Positions 22,614-31,298 of a stretch of 64,000 nt of DNA are shown piece after piece; the first letter of the stretch is position 1; each line of letters starts with the position of its first letter. This DNA comes from Nocardioides turkmenicus. Lineage in GTDB: Bacteria > Actinomycetota > Actinomycetes > Propionibacteriales > Nocardioidaceae. The notes beneath the pieces are model-generated. The model saw nothing but the letters and a program-made list of their open reading frames with translations. It searched no databases and had not been told where the DNA came from. The DNA lies in contig NZ_JAALAA010000015.1 of assembly GCF_011045035.1 (NCBI RefSeq), positions 62,001 through 126,000 of the forward strand, in the 5' to 3' direction. A program made the translations under genes and the position numbers.

Positions 22614-23801
22614 GTGAGCCTGATCGAAGGCCGGGGGTTCCGCCCCTGGCTGGCTGCGTCGACCGTTTCGGTCTTCGGCGACTCGCTGACCTTCTTCGCG
22701 ATCGGCTGGGCCGCGGCGGGCTTCGGCGCCGATGCGGCCAGCCTGGTGCTGACCGTCGAAGGCATCCCGCTCGCCGTGCTGGTGCTCGCCGGGGGAGTGC
22801 TGGCCGACCGGATCGGGATCCGCCGCACGATGGCCGCGTGCGACGCCGCGATGGTGCTGGTGATGGCCGCGTTCGCGGTCGGCGCGATCGGCGGCGCGGA
22901 GCTGTGGATGCTGGTCGCCGTCGGTGCCCTCTCGGGCACTCTCCAGGCACTGCGGCGCCCGGCCGAAGGGGTCTTCCCGCGGTTGTTCGGGACCGGCGAC
23001 CTCGACCGGCGGATGGCCCTGGTCGCGTCGGCCCACCAGATCGCCCGTACCGCCGGCCCCGCTGCGGGCGGTTTCCTGATCGGCCTCGGCGGACTGCCGC
23101 TGACCGCCGGCCTGGACGCGGCGACGTTCGCCCTCGTGCTCACCGCTCTCCTTCTCGTCCGGCCGCCGCACGAGCCGGCCCCGAAGCCCAGCGAGGGCTC
23201 GGTCTGGCGCAGCCTGGTCGATGCCGCCCGGGCCGCTCGGCACACAGCAGGCGTCGTCCCGGTCCTGGTCGCGGTCACCGGTCTCGCGGTGACCGTGCTT
23301 CCGCTGGTCATGCTCACGCTGCCTCTCGCCGGGCGCGAGCGCGGCTGGACCGCGGCGGAGACCGGCCTCGTCTCGGGCGCCTGGGTGGCCGGGGGACTGG
23401 TGATGACGCTGATCGTCGCCCGCCGAGGTGCGCCACGCGCGCCGGTCGCCGTCGCCGGCCCGGTGGTCGCGGCCGCTGGTGTGGGCGTGCTGGCGCTGTT
23501 TACGGAGGTCTGGGCGGGGGTGCTCGCGATCGGCCTCGTCGGCGCCGGCACGACGATGCTGACCACCTACCTCTTCCCGGTCTACGTCACCCGCACCCCG
23601 CCGGAGATGCTCGCCCGGTTCTCGAGCCTGATCCAGTTGGCTCAGACCGGTCCGGTCCTGATTGCGACACCGCTTCTCGGCGCGGCGGCCGGGGTCGACG
23701 TACGGCTCGCGCTGGTGGTCATCGGGGCTCTGCTCCTGGCGACGGTCCCGGCCGCGATCCGAGTGGCGAAGCTGCCGAACCCGATACCCCAGAGGGTCTG
23801 A
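22614..23801 (+). CDS. MFS exporter
   Basis: The 395-residue protein has about 12 transmembrane segments. After the first helix pair come GGVLADRIGIRRTM, the motif A loop of drug:proton antiporters, and RRPAEGVFPRLF, typical of the enterobactin-exporter/macrolide-efflux (EntS/Mef-like) MFS group. GTG 22614 lies two bases after the MerR gene's stop, and no independent ribosome site of good spacing is visible, so translation is coupled. A drug or peptide exporter controlled by the MerR protein is the natural reading; the substrate is unknown. Confidence 0.85.
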   Translation: MSLIEGRGFRPWLAASTVSVFGDSLTFFAIGWAAAGFGADAASLVLTVEGIPLAVLVLAGGVLADRIGIRRTMAACDAAMVLVMAAFAVGAIGGAELWMLVAVGALSGTLQALRRPAEGVFPRLFGTGDLDRRMALVASAHQIARTAGPAAGGFLIGLGGLPLTAGLDAATFALVLTALLLVRPPHEPAPKPSEGSVWRSLVDAARAARHTAGVVPVLVAVTGLAVTVLPLVMLTLPLAGRERGWTAAETGLVSGAWVAGGLVMTLIVARRGAPRAPVAVAGPVVAAAGVGVLALFTEVWAGVLAIGLVGAGTTMLTTYLFPVYVTRTPPEMLARFSSLIQLAQTGPVLIATPLLGAAAGVDVRLALVVIGALLLATVPAAIRVAKLPNPIPQRV

Positions 23802-23834
23802 TACACGAAAGGTAAATCTGTTTCACTCGATGGT

Positions 23835-25037
23835 ATGACGAACCTGAGCAGACGACGACTGCTGGCCTCGGGCGGCGCGGCGGCCGCAGCGGGCGCGACG
23901 CTCCCGCTGTGGACGTGGGCGCCGAGCGCGTCGATCGCAGGCACCGGGGACGGGCTGGATCCCGAGTACGTGTGGGACGTCCGCGCCGACCCGGTGATCG
24001 AGCGCCTCTACGGAGAGGGCATCGCCAAGGTCGCCGAGGTCAACGAGATCCTGAAGGGCTGGACCAGGAACGACCAGCCCCTTCCCGACGGGCTCCCGAC
24101 CTACCTCGAGGACTTCATCGAGGAGGCGAGAGCCCTGCCGGCCTGGGCCGACCAGGGCAAGCTGAAGCTGGCCGGCTCGTTCAACGAGGAGAGGTACGGC
24201 TTCTTCCTCGCCCTCCTCTACACACTCGGCAGCGGCCTGATCAGCTGCGCGATCAAGCGCGAGGCGTGGTCGGTCTACTACTCCTACGGCGGCTCGGACA
24301 TGCGCGACCGGATCGCCAAGACGACGGTGCTCGGCTACGACGTCATGGACGCCCAGGGCTGGACCGCCACCGGCAGTCTGATGGTCAACTCCGTCAAGAC
24401 CCGGATGGTCCACGCCGCCGTACGCCACCTGCTGCCGCAGTCTCCCCACTGGGCGAGCGTCGGCGCCGGCCAGGAGATCCCGATCAGCCAGGCCGACATC
24501 CTGGTCACCTTCCACAGCCTCGGCACCTGGGTGATGCGGAAGTTCACCGAGTGGGACATCGCCCCGAGCACGGAGCTCGCCGACGCGTTCCTGCACGCCT
24601 GGAACGTCGACCTCCACCTGCTCGGTGTGCAGGAGCAGTACCTGCCGAAGGACTGGGCCGCGGCGTACGCGCAGTACGACCAGGTGATGGGTCCGGCGAC
24701 CGGCGGCACCCGGGAGGGCGTCGAGCTCGCCCAGGCGCTGCTCGACTCGGTGATCGGCGAGGGCAACCCGGTGCTCCGCCACGAGCTGGAGTCGCTGGGG
24801 CGCTACGTCATCGGGGACGCGTACGCCGACATGATCGCCTTCGACAAGGACCCGGTGCTCGCGCCGGTGTGGGCGACCTCCGTGCCGCTGCTGGTCACCT
24901 CTTACCAGAGCACCGTGCCGAACATCCCGCTCGTCTCCAACCTGCTCCCCGAGGCCGTGCACACGTTCATCAAGATCTACTTCTCGCCCGGCGACCCGGC
25001 GCCGATCACGCTGCCGCTGAGCAATCGGCCGGAGTAG
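23835..25037 (+). CDS. Tat-exported oxygenase of the MpaB/Lcp (DUF2236) family
   Basis: The 400-residue protein begins with a twin-arginine signal (SRRRLLASGG followed by an alanine-rich hydrophobic stretch). The body matches the ER-bound oxygenase MpaB/latex-clearing protein family: LPAWADQGKLKLAG, FFLALLYTLGSGLISC and the histidine-containing ILVTFHSLGTWVMRKF. Lcp proteins are secreted b-type haem dioxygenases that cleave polyisoprene; other members have different substrates. Whether this one attacks rubber cannot be decided here. ATG 23835 follows GAAAGG by some distance. It is probably a single gene. Confidence 0.8.
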   Translation: MTNLSRRRLLASGGAAAAAGATLPLWTWAPSASIAGTGDGLDPEYVWDVRADPVIERLYGEGIAKVAEVNEILKGWTRNDQPLPDGLPTYLEDFIEEARALPAWADQGKLKLAGSFNEERYGFFLALLYTLGSGLISCAIKREAWSVYYSYGGSDMRDRIAKTTVLGYDVMDAQGWTATGSLMVNSVKTRMVHAAVRHLLPQSPHWASVGAGQEIPISQADILVTFHSLGTWVMRKFTEWDIAPSTELADAFLHAWNVDLHLLGVQEQYLPKDWAAAYAQYDQVMGPATGGTREGVELAQALLDSVIGEGNPVLRHELESLGRYVIGDAYADMIAFDKDPVLAPVWATSVPLLVTSYQSTVPNIPLVSNLLPEAVHTFIKIYFSPGDPAPITLPLSNRPE

Positions 25038-25075
25038 CCGCCCCGGATCCGCCGGGTCGGTCTAGGGTGGCGGGC

Positions 25076-26119
25076 GTGGACGCCCGAGAACTCGCCGATG
25101 CCCTGCCCGACGGTGTCGTCGTCGCCGACGGGGACGGCATGGTCGTCCTGGTCTCCGCCCTGGCCGGTCGGATGCTCGGCGTCGACCCCGATGCGAGCCT
25201 CGGGCGTCCGCTGAGCGACGTACTCACGCTCAGCAACACCGAAGGACACAGCTGGACCAAGGTCAACCGGCCCTACGAGACTCTGCCGACCGTCACCGGA
25301 ACCCCCGAGCAGGCCTGGCTGCTGCCCGACGGCACCGAGGTGCTCGTCGTCTCGACGATCCGGCGCCCGGCGCTGGACGCCGCGGTCGACCAGGTGTCGA
25401 TCTCGCTGCGCTCGGGGCGGGGCCGCAAGCGCCTGGACCGGGAGCGCTCCGACCTGGTCGCCACGGTCGCCCACGAGCTGCGCTCGCCGCTGACCGGCGT
25501 GAAGGGGTTCGTGCAGGCGCTCCTGAACCGGTGGGACCGACTCAACGACGACCAGAAGAAGCTCATGCTCCGCACCGTCGCCTCCGACTCCGACCGGCTC
25601 TCCCGGCTGATCGCCGAGCTCCTCGACGTTGCCCGGATCGACACCGGCCGGCTCCAGCTCTACCCGCGCGCCAGCGACGCGACCGTGCTGGTCACCCGCG
25701 TGGTCGAGTCGGTGCGCTCGGCGACCTCGCGGCCGATCGAGCTCGAGATCTCCGCCGACCCCGCCGACCTCGAGATCCACGCCGACCCGGACAAGTTCAC
25801 CCAGGTCGTCACCAACCTCGTCGAGAACGCCGTACGCCACGGCGACGGTGTCGTCACCGTGAGCCTGGGCGCATGGCCCGATGACCCCGACCAGGTCCTC
25901 CTGGTGGTCGAGGACCGCGGCGAGGGCATCCCGGTGGAGCTGCGCCAGCGTGTGTTCACCAAGTTCTGGAAGCACGGCGCCCGCGGCGGCTCGGGCCTGG
26001 GGCTCTACATCGTCGGTGGCCTGACCAAGGCTCACGGCGGGTCGGTCAGGATCGCCGACGCCGACGGCGGCGGGGCCCGCATCGAGGTGGGCTGGCCCCG
26101 GAACCCGCCGTCGGCCTGA
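25076..26119 (+). CDS. Soluble PAS-domain sensor histidine kinase
   Basis: The 347-residue kinase has a PAS-like region (residues 1-110: LADALPDGVVVADGDGMVVLVSALAGRMLG), a dimerisation domain with the phospho-accepting histidine in VAHELRSPLTGVKGF, and an ATPase domain with NLVENAVRHGDG, VEDRGEGIP and GSGLGLYIVGGL. No transmembrane segment is present. The GTG start lies 7 bases after TAGGGT. No response regulator gene is adjacent, so its partner is elsewhere. It runs in the same direction as the oxygenase gene. Confidence 0.9.
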   Translation: MDARELADALPDGVVVADGDGMVVLVSALAGRMLGVDPDASLGRPLSDVLTLSNTEGHSWTKVNRPYETLPTVTGTPEQAWLLPDGTEVLVVSTIRRPALDAAVDQVSISLRSGRGRKRLDRERSDLVATVAHELRSPLTGVKGFVQALLNRWDRLNDDQKKLMLRTVASDSDRLSRLIAELLDVARIDTGRLQLYPRASDATVLVTRVVESVRSATSRPIELEISADPADLEIHADPDKFTQVVTNLVENAVRHGDGVVTVSLGAWPDDPDQVLLVVEDRGEGIPVELRQRVFTKFWKHGARGGSGLGLYIVGGLTKAHGGSVRIADADGGGARIEVGWPRNPPSA

Positions 26120-26133
26120 CGCTCACTCCCCGC

Positions 26134-28233
26134 TCACGGCCTGGACCGGGCGAGCAGGAAGATGAAGTACGGCGCGCCGATGAGCGCGACGACGAGACCC
26201 GCCGGGATCTGGGCGGGGCTGATCGCGGCGCGTCCGATGGCGTCGGCGACCACGAGGAGCAGCGCCCCGACCAGGATGGCGACCGGGACGACGCGTACGG
26301 CCCGTCCGCCGACGAGGGCACGCGCGATGTGCGGCGCGACCAGGCCGACGAAGCCGACGACACCGACCGCCGAGACCGCCATCGCGGTGAGCACCGCGGC
26401 GGTCAGCAGGATCAGCAGCCGCACCCGCTCCGAGGAGACCCCGACCAGTCGTGGAGTGTCCTCGTCCAGGGTGAGCAGGTCGAGCTCGCGACGCACCATG
26501 AACGCGATCGGGATCGCGACGGCCAGGGCGACCGCGACCGGGACGACCTGCTCCCAGCTGCGGCCGTAGGTCGAGCCGGACAGCCAGGTGTAGATCCGCG
26601 GCGTGTCCCAGGGGTTGGAGCGCACCAGGAGGAAGGTGCTGAGGGAGACCGACCCGTACCAGACGCCGATGCCGATGAGCACCAGCCGGTCGGTGTCGAT
26701 CCCGTGCCGCCAGGCCAGGCCGTAGACCAGGCCGAAGGCGACCAGCGAGCCGATCGTCGCGGCGATGAGCATGGTGGTCGTCGAGGCGGCGGCCGAGGTG
26801 CCGCCGCTCCAGCCCGCCGACAGCCCGGTCACCACGATGACCGCGCCGACACCGGCGCCGCCGGTGATGCCGAGGATCCCCGGCTCGGCCAGCGGGTTGC
26901 GACAGGTCGCCTGGACGAACGTGCCGGCCAGGGCGAGAGCGCCACCGGCGAGCACGGCGGCACCGACGCGCGGCGCCCGCTCGTCGAGGGCGAACTGGAC
27001 CAGCGGGATGCCCTGGTTCTGCAGCCAGGCGACGATGTCGCCGGTGTAGAGCCACTGGTGGCCGGCGAGCAGGCCGACCACGGTCGCTCCGACGGTGAGA
27101 GCCAGCAGGAGGACGAGCACCACCAGGAACCGGAGCCTGCTGCGGATGGTGACGGTCGCGCCGGGCGGGCGGCGCGTCGGTCCGGAGTCGCGCCCACCAC
27201 GGGCGAGGAGCACCATCACGACCGCGCCGGCGATCGTCGTCGTCACCCCGGTGGGAACGGACATGGCCGCGTCCGCGCCGAGGGCGGCGCGGACGACGAC
27301 GTCGGCCACCACGACCACGAGGGCGCCCACGAGACCCGCGGCCGGCAGCAGCACGACGTGGCGGTTGAGCGTCGGGACGAGGCGGCCGAGCAGGCGGACG
27401 AGGACCGGCGCGCACAGCCCGACGAAGCCGATCGGCCCCGCCAGCGTCACCGACGCGGAGGTGAGCAGCACCGCGAGCACGGTCCCGACCGCCCGGGTCG
27501 AGCGCACCGGGACCCCGAGGACCGAGGCGGCGTCGTCGCCGGCGGAGAGCAGGTCGAGCCGGCGGGCCAGCAGCAGGCCGCACACGGTCGCCACCAGGAC
27601 GACCGGGGCCACCTGCCAGAACGCCCGCAGCCCGAGCTGGCTCAGCGAGCCGCTGCCCCAGGCGAACAGGCTCGTGGTCTCCTCGGAGTAGAGGATCAGC
27701 AGCGTCGAGGTCGCGGCCTGGAGGGCGAGCGCGACGGCCGACCCGGCCAGGATCAGCCGGGTCGTCGACGTACCCGCCCCGCCGGCGAGCGCGAGCACGA
27801 GGCCGGCGGCCACCAGACCGCCGAGGAAGGCCGTGATGCCGGAGGCCCACAGCGGGACTGACAGGCCGAGCGCCGCCACCAGGGTGACCGCGAAGTAGGC
27901 GCCGCCGGTCACCGCGAGGGTGTCCGGGGCCGCCATGGCGTTGCGCGCGAGCGACTGCAGGAGCGCCCCGGCGACGCCGAGGGCGAAGCCGACCGCGATG
28001 CCCGCGGCGAGACGGGGGATGCGCGATCCGGTGATGATCTCCATCGTCGACGCGGTGGCGCCGTGCGCCTGGTCACGTCCGAGCAGAGCATCGAGGAAGT
28101 CTGCGGGACCGACGCCGGAAGTGCCCTGGGTGAGGTGCCAGCAGGCGGTCAGCAGCAGCCCGGCGAGCAGGCACAGGAGGACGACAGAGGCGCTTCCCGT
28201 GCCTGCCCGCGGAGCCTTGACGGCATCGGTCAC
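26134..28233 (-). CDS. Fused double FecCD-type siderophore permease
   Basis: The 699-residue membrane protein contains two FecCD/BtuC-type permease units in one chain (about residues 15-345 and 365-699), each near ten transmembrane helices. Each carries the conserved SRIPRLAAGIAVG / ERAPRVGAAVLAGG and GFVGLCAPVLVR / GFVGLVAPHIAR segments that contact the ATPase. Fusion as in E. coli FhuB gives a complete channel from one gene. The start overlaps the stop of the binding-protein gene by four bases. It ends 14 bases from the convergent histidine kinase gene. Confidence 0.92.
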   Translation of the reverse strand: MTDAVKAPRAGTGSASVVLLCLLAGLLLTACWHLTQGTSGVGPADFLDALLGRDQAHGATASTMEIITGSRIPRLAAGIAVGFALGVAGALLQSLARNAMAAPDTLAVTGGAYFAVTLVAALGLSVPLWASGITAFLGGLVAAGLVLALAGGAGTSTTRLILAGSAVALALQAATSTLLILYSEETTSLFAWGSGSLSQLGLRAFWQVAPVVLVATVCGLLLARRLDLLSAGDDAASVLGVPVRSTRAVGTVLAVLLTSASVTLAGPIGFVGLCAPVLVRLLGRLVPTLNRHVVLLPAAGLVGALVVVVADVVVRAALGADAAMSVPTGVTTTIAGAVVMVLLARGGRDSGPTRRPPGATVTIRSRLRFLVVLVLLLALTVGATVVGLLAGHQWLYTGDIVAWLQNQGIPLVQFALDERAPRVGAAVLAGGALALAGTFVQATCRNPLAEPGILGITGGAGVGAVIVVTGLSAGWSGGTSAAASTTTMLIAATIGSLVAFGLVYGLAWRHGIDTDRLVLIGIGVWYGSVSLSTFLLVRSNPWDTPRIYTWLSGSTYGRSWEQVVPVAVALAVAIPIAFMVRRELDLLTLDEDTPRLVGVSSERVRLLILLTAAVLTAMAVSAVGVVGFVGLVAPHIARALVGGRAVRVVPVAILVGALLLVVADAIGRAAISPAQIPAGLVVALIGAPYFIFLLARSRP

Positions 28234-29249
28234 TTCGCCAGCAGGCTGACGTACGCGTCCAGGACCTGCTCGGCCGAACGGGGGCCGCCGAAGGTCCAGA
28301 TGCCCTCAGGGAAGGCGTGGGTGCGACCCTCGCTGACGGCGGGGATCGACTTCCAGACGTCGTTCTTGGCCAGCTCGGCGTTGATGTCGCCGGCGGGGTC
28401 GACGGTGCCGGTGTGGAAGAAGGTGGCGTCGCCGAGGGTGGTCATGCCCTCGATGTCGGTCTGCCCGAGGCCGTACGCGGGGTCGACCTCGCCCTTCCAG
28501 GCGTTCTTCAGCCCGATCTCCTCGCCGAGCTCACCGATCAGCGAGCCCTGGCCGAACGGGCGGATCGCCACGTTGGCGCCGTCGATCCAGCCGTCGAAGT
28601 AGACGAACTCGGTGCCGGCGGCGTCGGAGTCCGCGACGGCCTTCTTCGACGCGGCGAGCTTGTCCTCGAACTCGCCGACGACCTTCTCTGCCTGCTGCTC
28701 GCGACCGGTGGCCTCGGCGATCATCTCGAAGGTGGTGATCATGTTGGCCACCGGGTCCTTGGCGTCGGCGCCCTTGGTGGCGAGGACCGGGACGTCGTAC
28801 TTGGCGAGCTGCTTGAGGATCTCGTCCTCGGCGGTGTAGGCCTCGACGACGATCAGGTCGGGGTTGGTGCCGAAGAGCGTCTCCAGGTTCGGCTCGCCCC
28901 GGGTGCCGACCTCGGTCGCGCTCTCGGGGAGCTCCTCGGCGGTGTCCCAGGTGCGGAAGCCCTTGCCGTCGGCCACCGCGACCGGGTCCACGCACAGGGT
29001 GAGCAGGTCCTCGGTCTGCTGCCACTCGAGCACCGCGACCCGCTCGGCGGGCTTGTCGAGCTCGACCTTGTTGCCGAAGGAGTCGGTCAGGCTGACCGGG
29101 CCGGTCGAGGTCTCGACACCCTCGCAGCCCGCGGAGGCCTTCTTCTCGGACGTGTCCGTCTCGGCGGCGGTCGTGGTCTGGCCGCACGCGGTGAGCAGCA
29201 GGGCTGCGCAAGCCGTCGCCAGGGCAGCCGTCGTCGTACGTCGAATCAT
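28230..29249 (-). CDS. Iron-siderophore binding lipoprotein
   Basis: The 339-residue protein has a lipoprotein signal with lipobox LLLTAC (Cys22), then a type III periplasmic-binding fold: VSLTDSFGNKVELDKPAERVAVLEW, FGTNPDLIVVEAYTAEDE and the C-terminal SEGRTHAFPEG. It captures ferric siderophore outside the membrane and delivers it to the fused permease encoded next. It lies 25 bases after the ATPase gene, in the order ATPase, binding protein, permease. The siderophore type cannot be deduced. Confidence 0.93.
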   Translation of the reverse strand: MIRRTTTAALATACAALLLTACGQTTTAAETDTSEKKASAGCEGVETSTGPVSLTDSFGNKVELDKPAERVAVLEWQQTEDLLTLCVDPVAVADGKGFRTWDTAEELPESATEVGTRGEPNLETLFGTNPDLIVVEAYTAEDEILKQLAKYDVPVLATKGADAKDPVANMITTFEMIAEATGREQQAEKVVGEFEDKLAASKKAVADSDAAGTEFVYFDGWIDGANVAIRPFGQGSLIGELGEEIGLKNAWKGEVDPAYGLGQTDIEGMTTLGDATFFHTGTVDPAGDINAELAKNDVWKSIPAVSEGRTHAFPEGIWTFGGPRSAEQVLDAYVSLLAK

Positions 29250-29274
29250 GTCTTCCTCTTCGTGTCCGCCGGCG

Positions 29275-30071
<797 letters not shown>

Positions 30072-30072
<1 letters not shown>

Positions 30073-30090
30073 GAGGTGAGGCTATCCTAA
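30072..30090 (-). promoter_or_regulatory. DtxR/IdeR-type iron box over the siderophore operon start
   Basis: Read on the minus strand the sequence is TTAGGATAGCCTCACCTCA, matching 16 of 19 positions of the iron-box consensus TTAGGTTAGSCTAACCTAA known from DtxR/IdeR. It covers the TAGCCT -10 element and the first base of the start codon, so binding would block transcription when iron is plentiful. Confidence 0.8.
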
Positions 30091-30191
30091 GAACATCCGG
30101 CGCTGTCCAGGGGGACCGACTACCGGTTCGCGTCCCGGGCCGCCGGATTCCTAGACTGTCGCTCACACACTCGATGCGACGAAAGCCAGTG

Positions 30192-31298
30192 ATGTCCGGT
30201 CCCAACACCGACTATGACCCGGTAGAGGTCACTCCCTTGAAGGCTGAAGAGGTCGAGGCTGCGCGCGACGCTGCGCTGAAGGCCATCGACGCCGCGAACA
30301 GTCTCGAGGAGCTCAAGCAGACACGGCTCGACCACGCCGGCGACCGTTCGCCGCTGGCCCTGGCCAACCGTGAGATCGGCGCGCTGCCCCCGGCCGCGCG
30401 CAAGGAGGCCGGCCAGCGTGTCGGCAAGGCCCGCGGCGCGGTCAACCAGGCGCTCGCGGCGCGGCAGAAGGTGCTCGAGGCCGAGCACGAGGCGCGGATG
30501 CTGGTCGAGGAGACCGTCGACGTGACGCTCCCGACCGACCGCGTCCCGGCCGGCGGGCGGCACCCGCTCACCACCGGAGCCGAATACATCGCCGACATCT
30601 TCGTGGCGATGGGCTGGGAGGTCGCCGAGGGTCCGCTCATCGAGGCCGAGTGGCTCAACTTCGACGCCCTCAACCTGGGCCCGGACCACCCGGCTCGCAC
30701 GATGCAGGACACCTTCTGGACCGAGCCTGCGGAGAACCACGTCGTCCTCCGGACCCACACCAGCCCCGTCCAGGCGCGCACGATGCTGACCCGCGAGGCA
30801 CCGATCTACGTCGTGTGCCCGGGACGCGTCTTCCGCACCGATGAGTACGACGCGACCCACTCGCCGATGTTCCACCAGGTCGAGGGGCTGGCCATCGACG
30901 AGGGCATCTCGATGGCCAACCTGAAGGGCACCCTGGACCATTTCGCCACCCAGATGTTCGGCGAGGGCATCGTGACCCGGTTCCGGCCGTCGTACTTCCC
31001 CTTCACCGAGCCGTCGGCCGAGGTCGACCTGACCTGCTTCGTCTGCCGTGGCGCGCAGGTGATCGATGGCGTCACGTGCCGCACCTGCAAGGGCGAGGGC
31101 TGGATCGAGTGGGGCGGCTGCGGGATCGTGAACCCGCGCGTCCTGGTCGCGTGCGGCGTCGACCCGGAGAAGTACAGCGGCTTCGCGTTCGGCATGGGCA
31201 TCGACCGCACGCTGATGTTCCGCACCGGCCTGTCCGACCTGCGCACCCTGTTCGAGGGTGACGTCCGGCTTACTACTGCTTTCGGGAGTGAACTGTGA
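30192..31298 (+). CDS. pheS: Phenylalanyl-tRNA synthetase alpha subunit
   Basis: The 368-residue catalytic subunit charges tRNA-Phe together with PheT. A coiled N-terminal region (about residues 15-100) is followed by the class II core: motif 2 VCPGRVFRTDEYDATHSPMF, the phenylalanine pocket in FRPSYFPFTEPSAEVD, and motif 3 GFAFGMGIDRTLMF. The cysteine pairs CFVC and CRTC lie in the usual actinobacterial insertion. ATG 30192 (MSGPNTDYD) is chosen over ATG 30174. The stop overlaps the pheT start by four bases. A TAGACT box lies at 30152. Confidence 0.96.
   Translation: MSGPNTDYDPVEVTPLKAEEVEAARDAALKAIDAANSLEELKQTRLDHAGDRSPLALANREIGALPPAARKEAGQRVGKARGAVNQALAARQKVLEAEHEARMLVEETVDVTLPTDRVPAGGRHPLTTGAEYIADIFVAMGWEVAEGPLIEAEWLNFDALNLGPDHPARTMQDTFWTEPAENHVVLRTHTSPVQARTMLTREAPIYVVCPGRVFRTDEYDATHSPMFHQVEGLAIDEGISMANLKGTLDHFATQMFGEGIVTRFRPSYFPFTEPSAEVDLTCFVCRGAQVIDGVTCRTCKGEGWIEWGGCGIVNPRVLVACGVDPEKYSGFAFGMGIDRTLMFRTGLSDLRTLFEGDVRLTTAFGSEL

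Noticed and set aside
30100..30191. T-box or attenuator before pheST
   Set aside because: The gap is under 100 bases, with no T-box sequence, no phenylalanine-rich leader peptide and no terminator hairpin.
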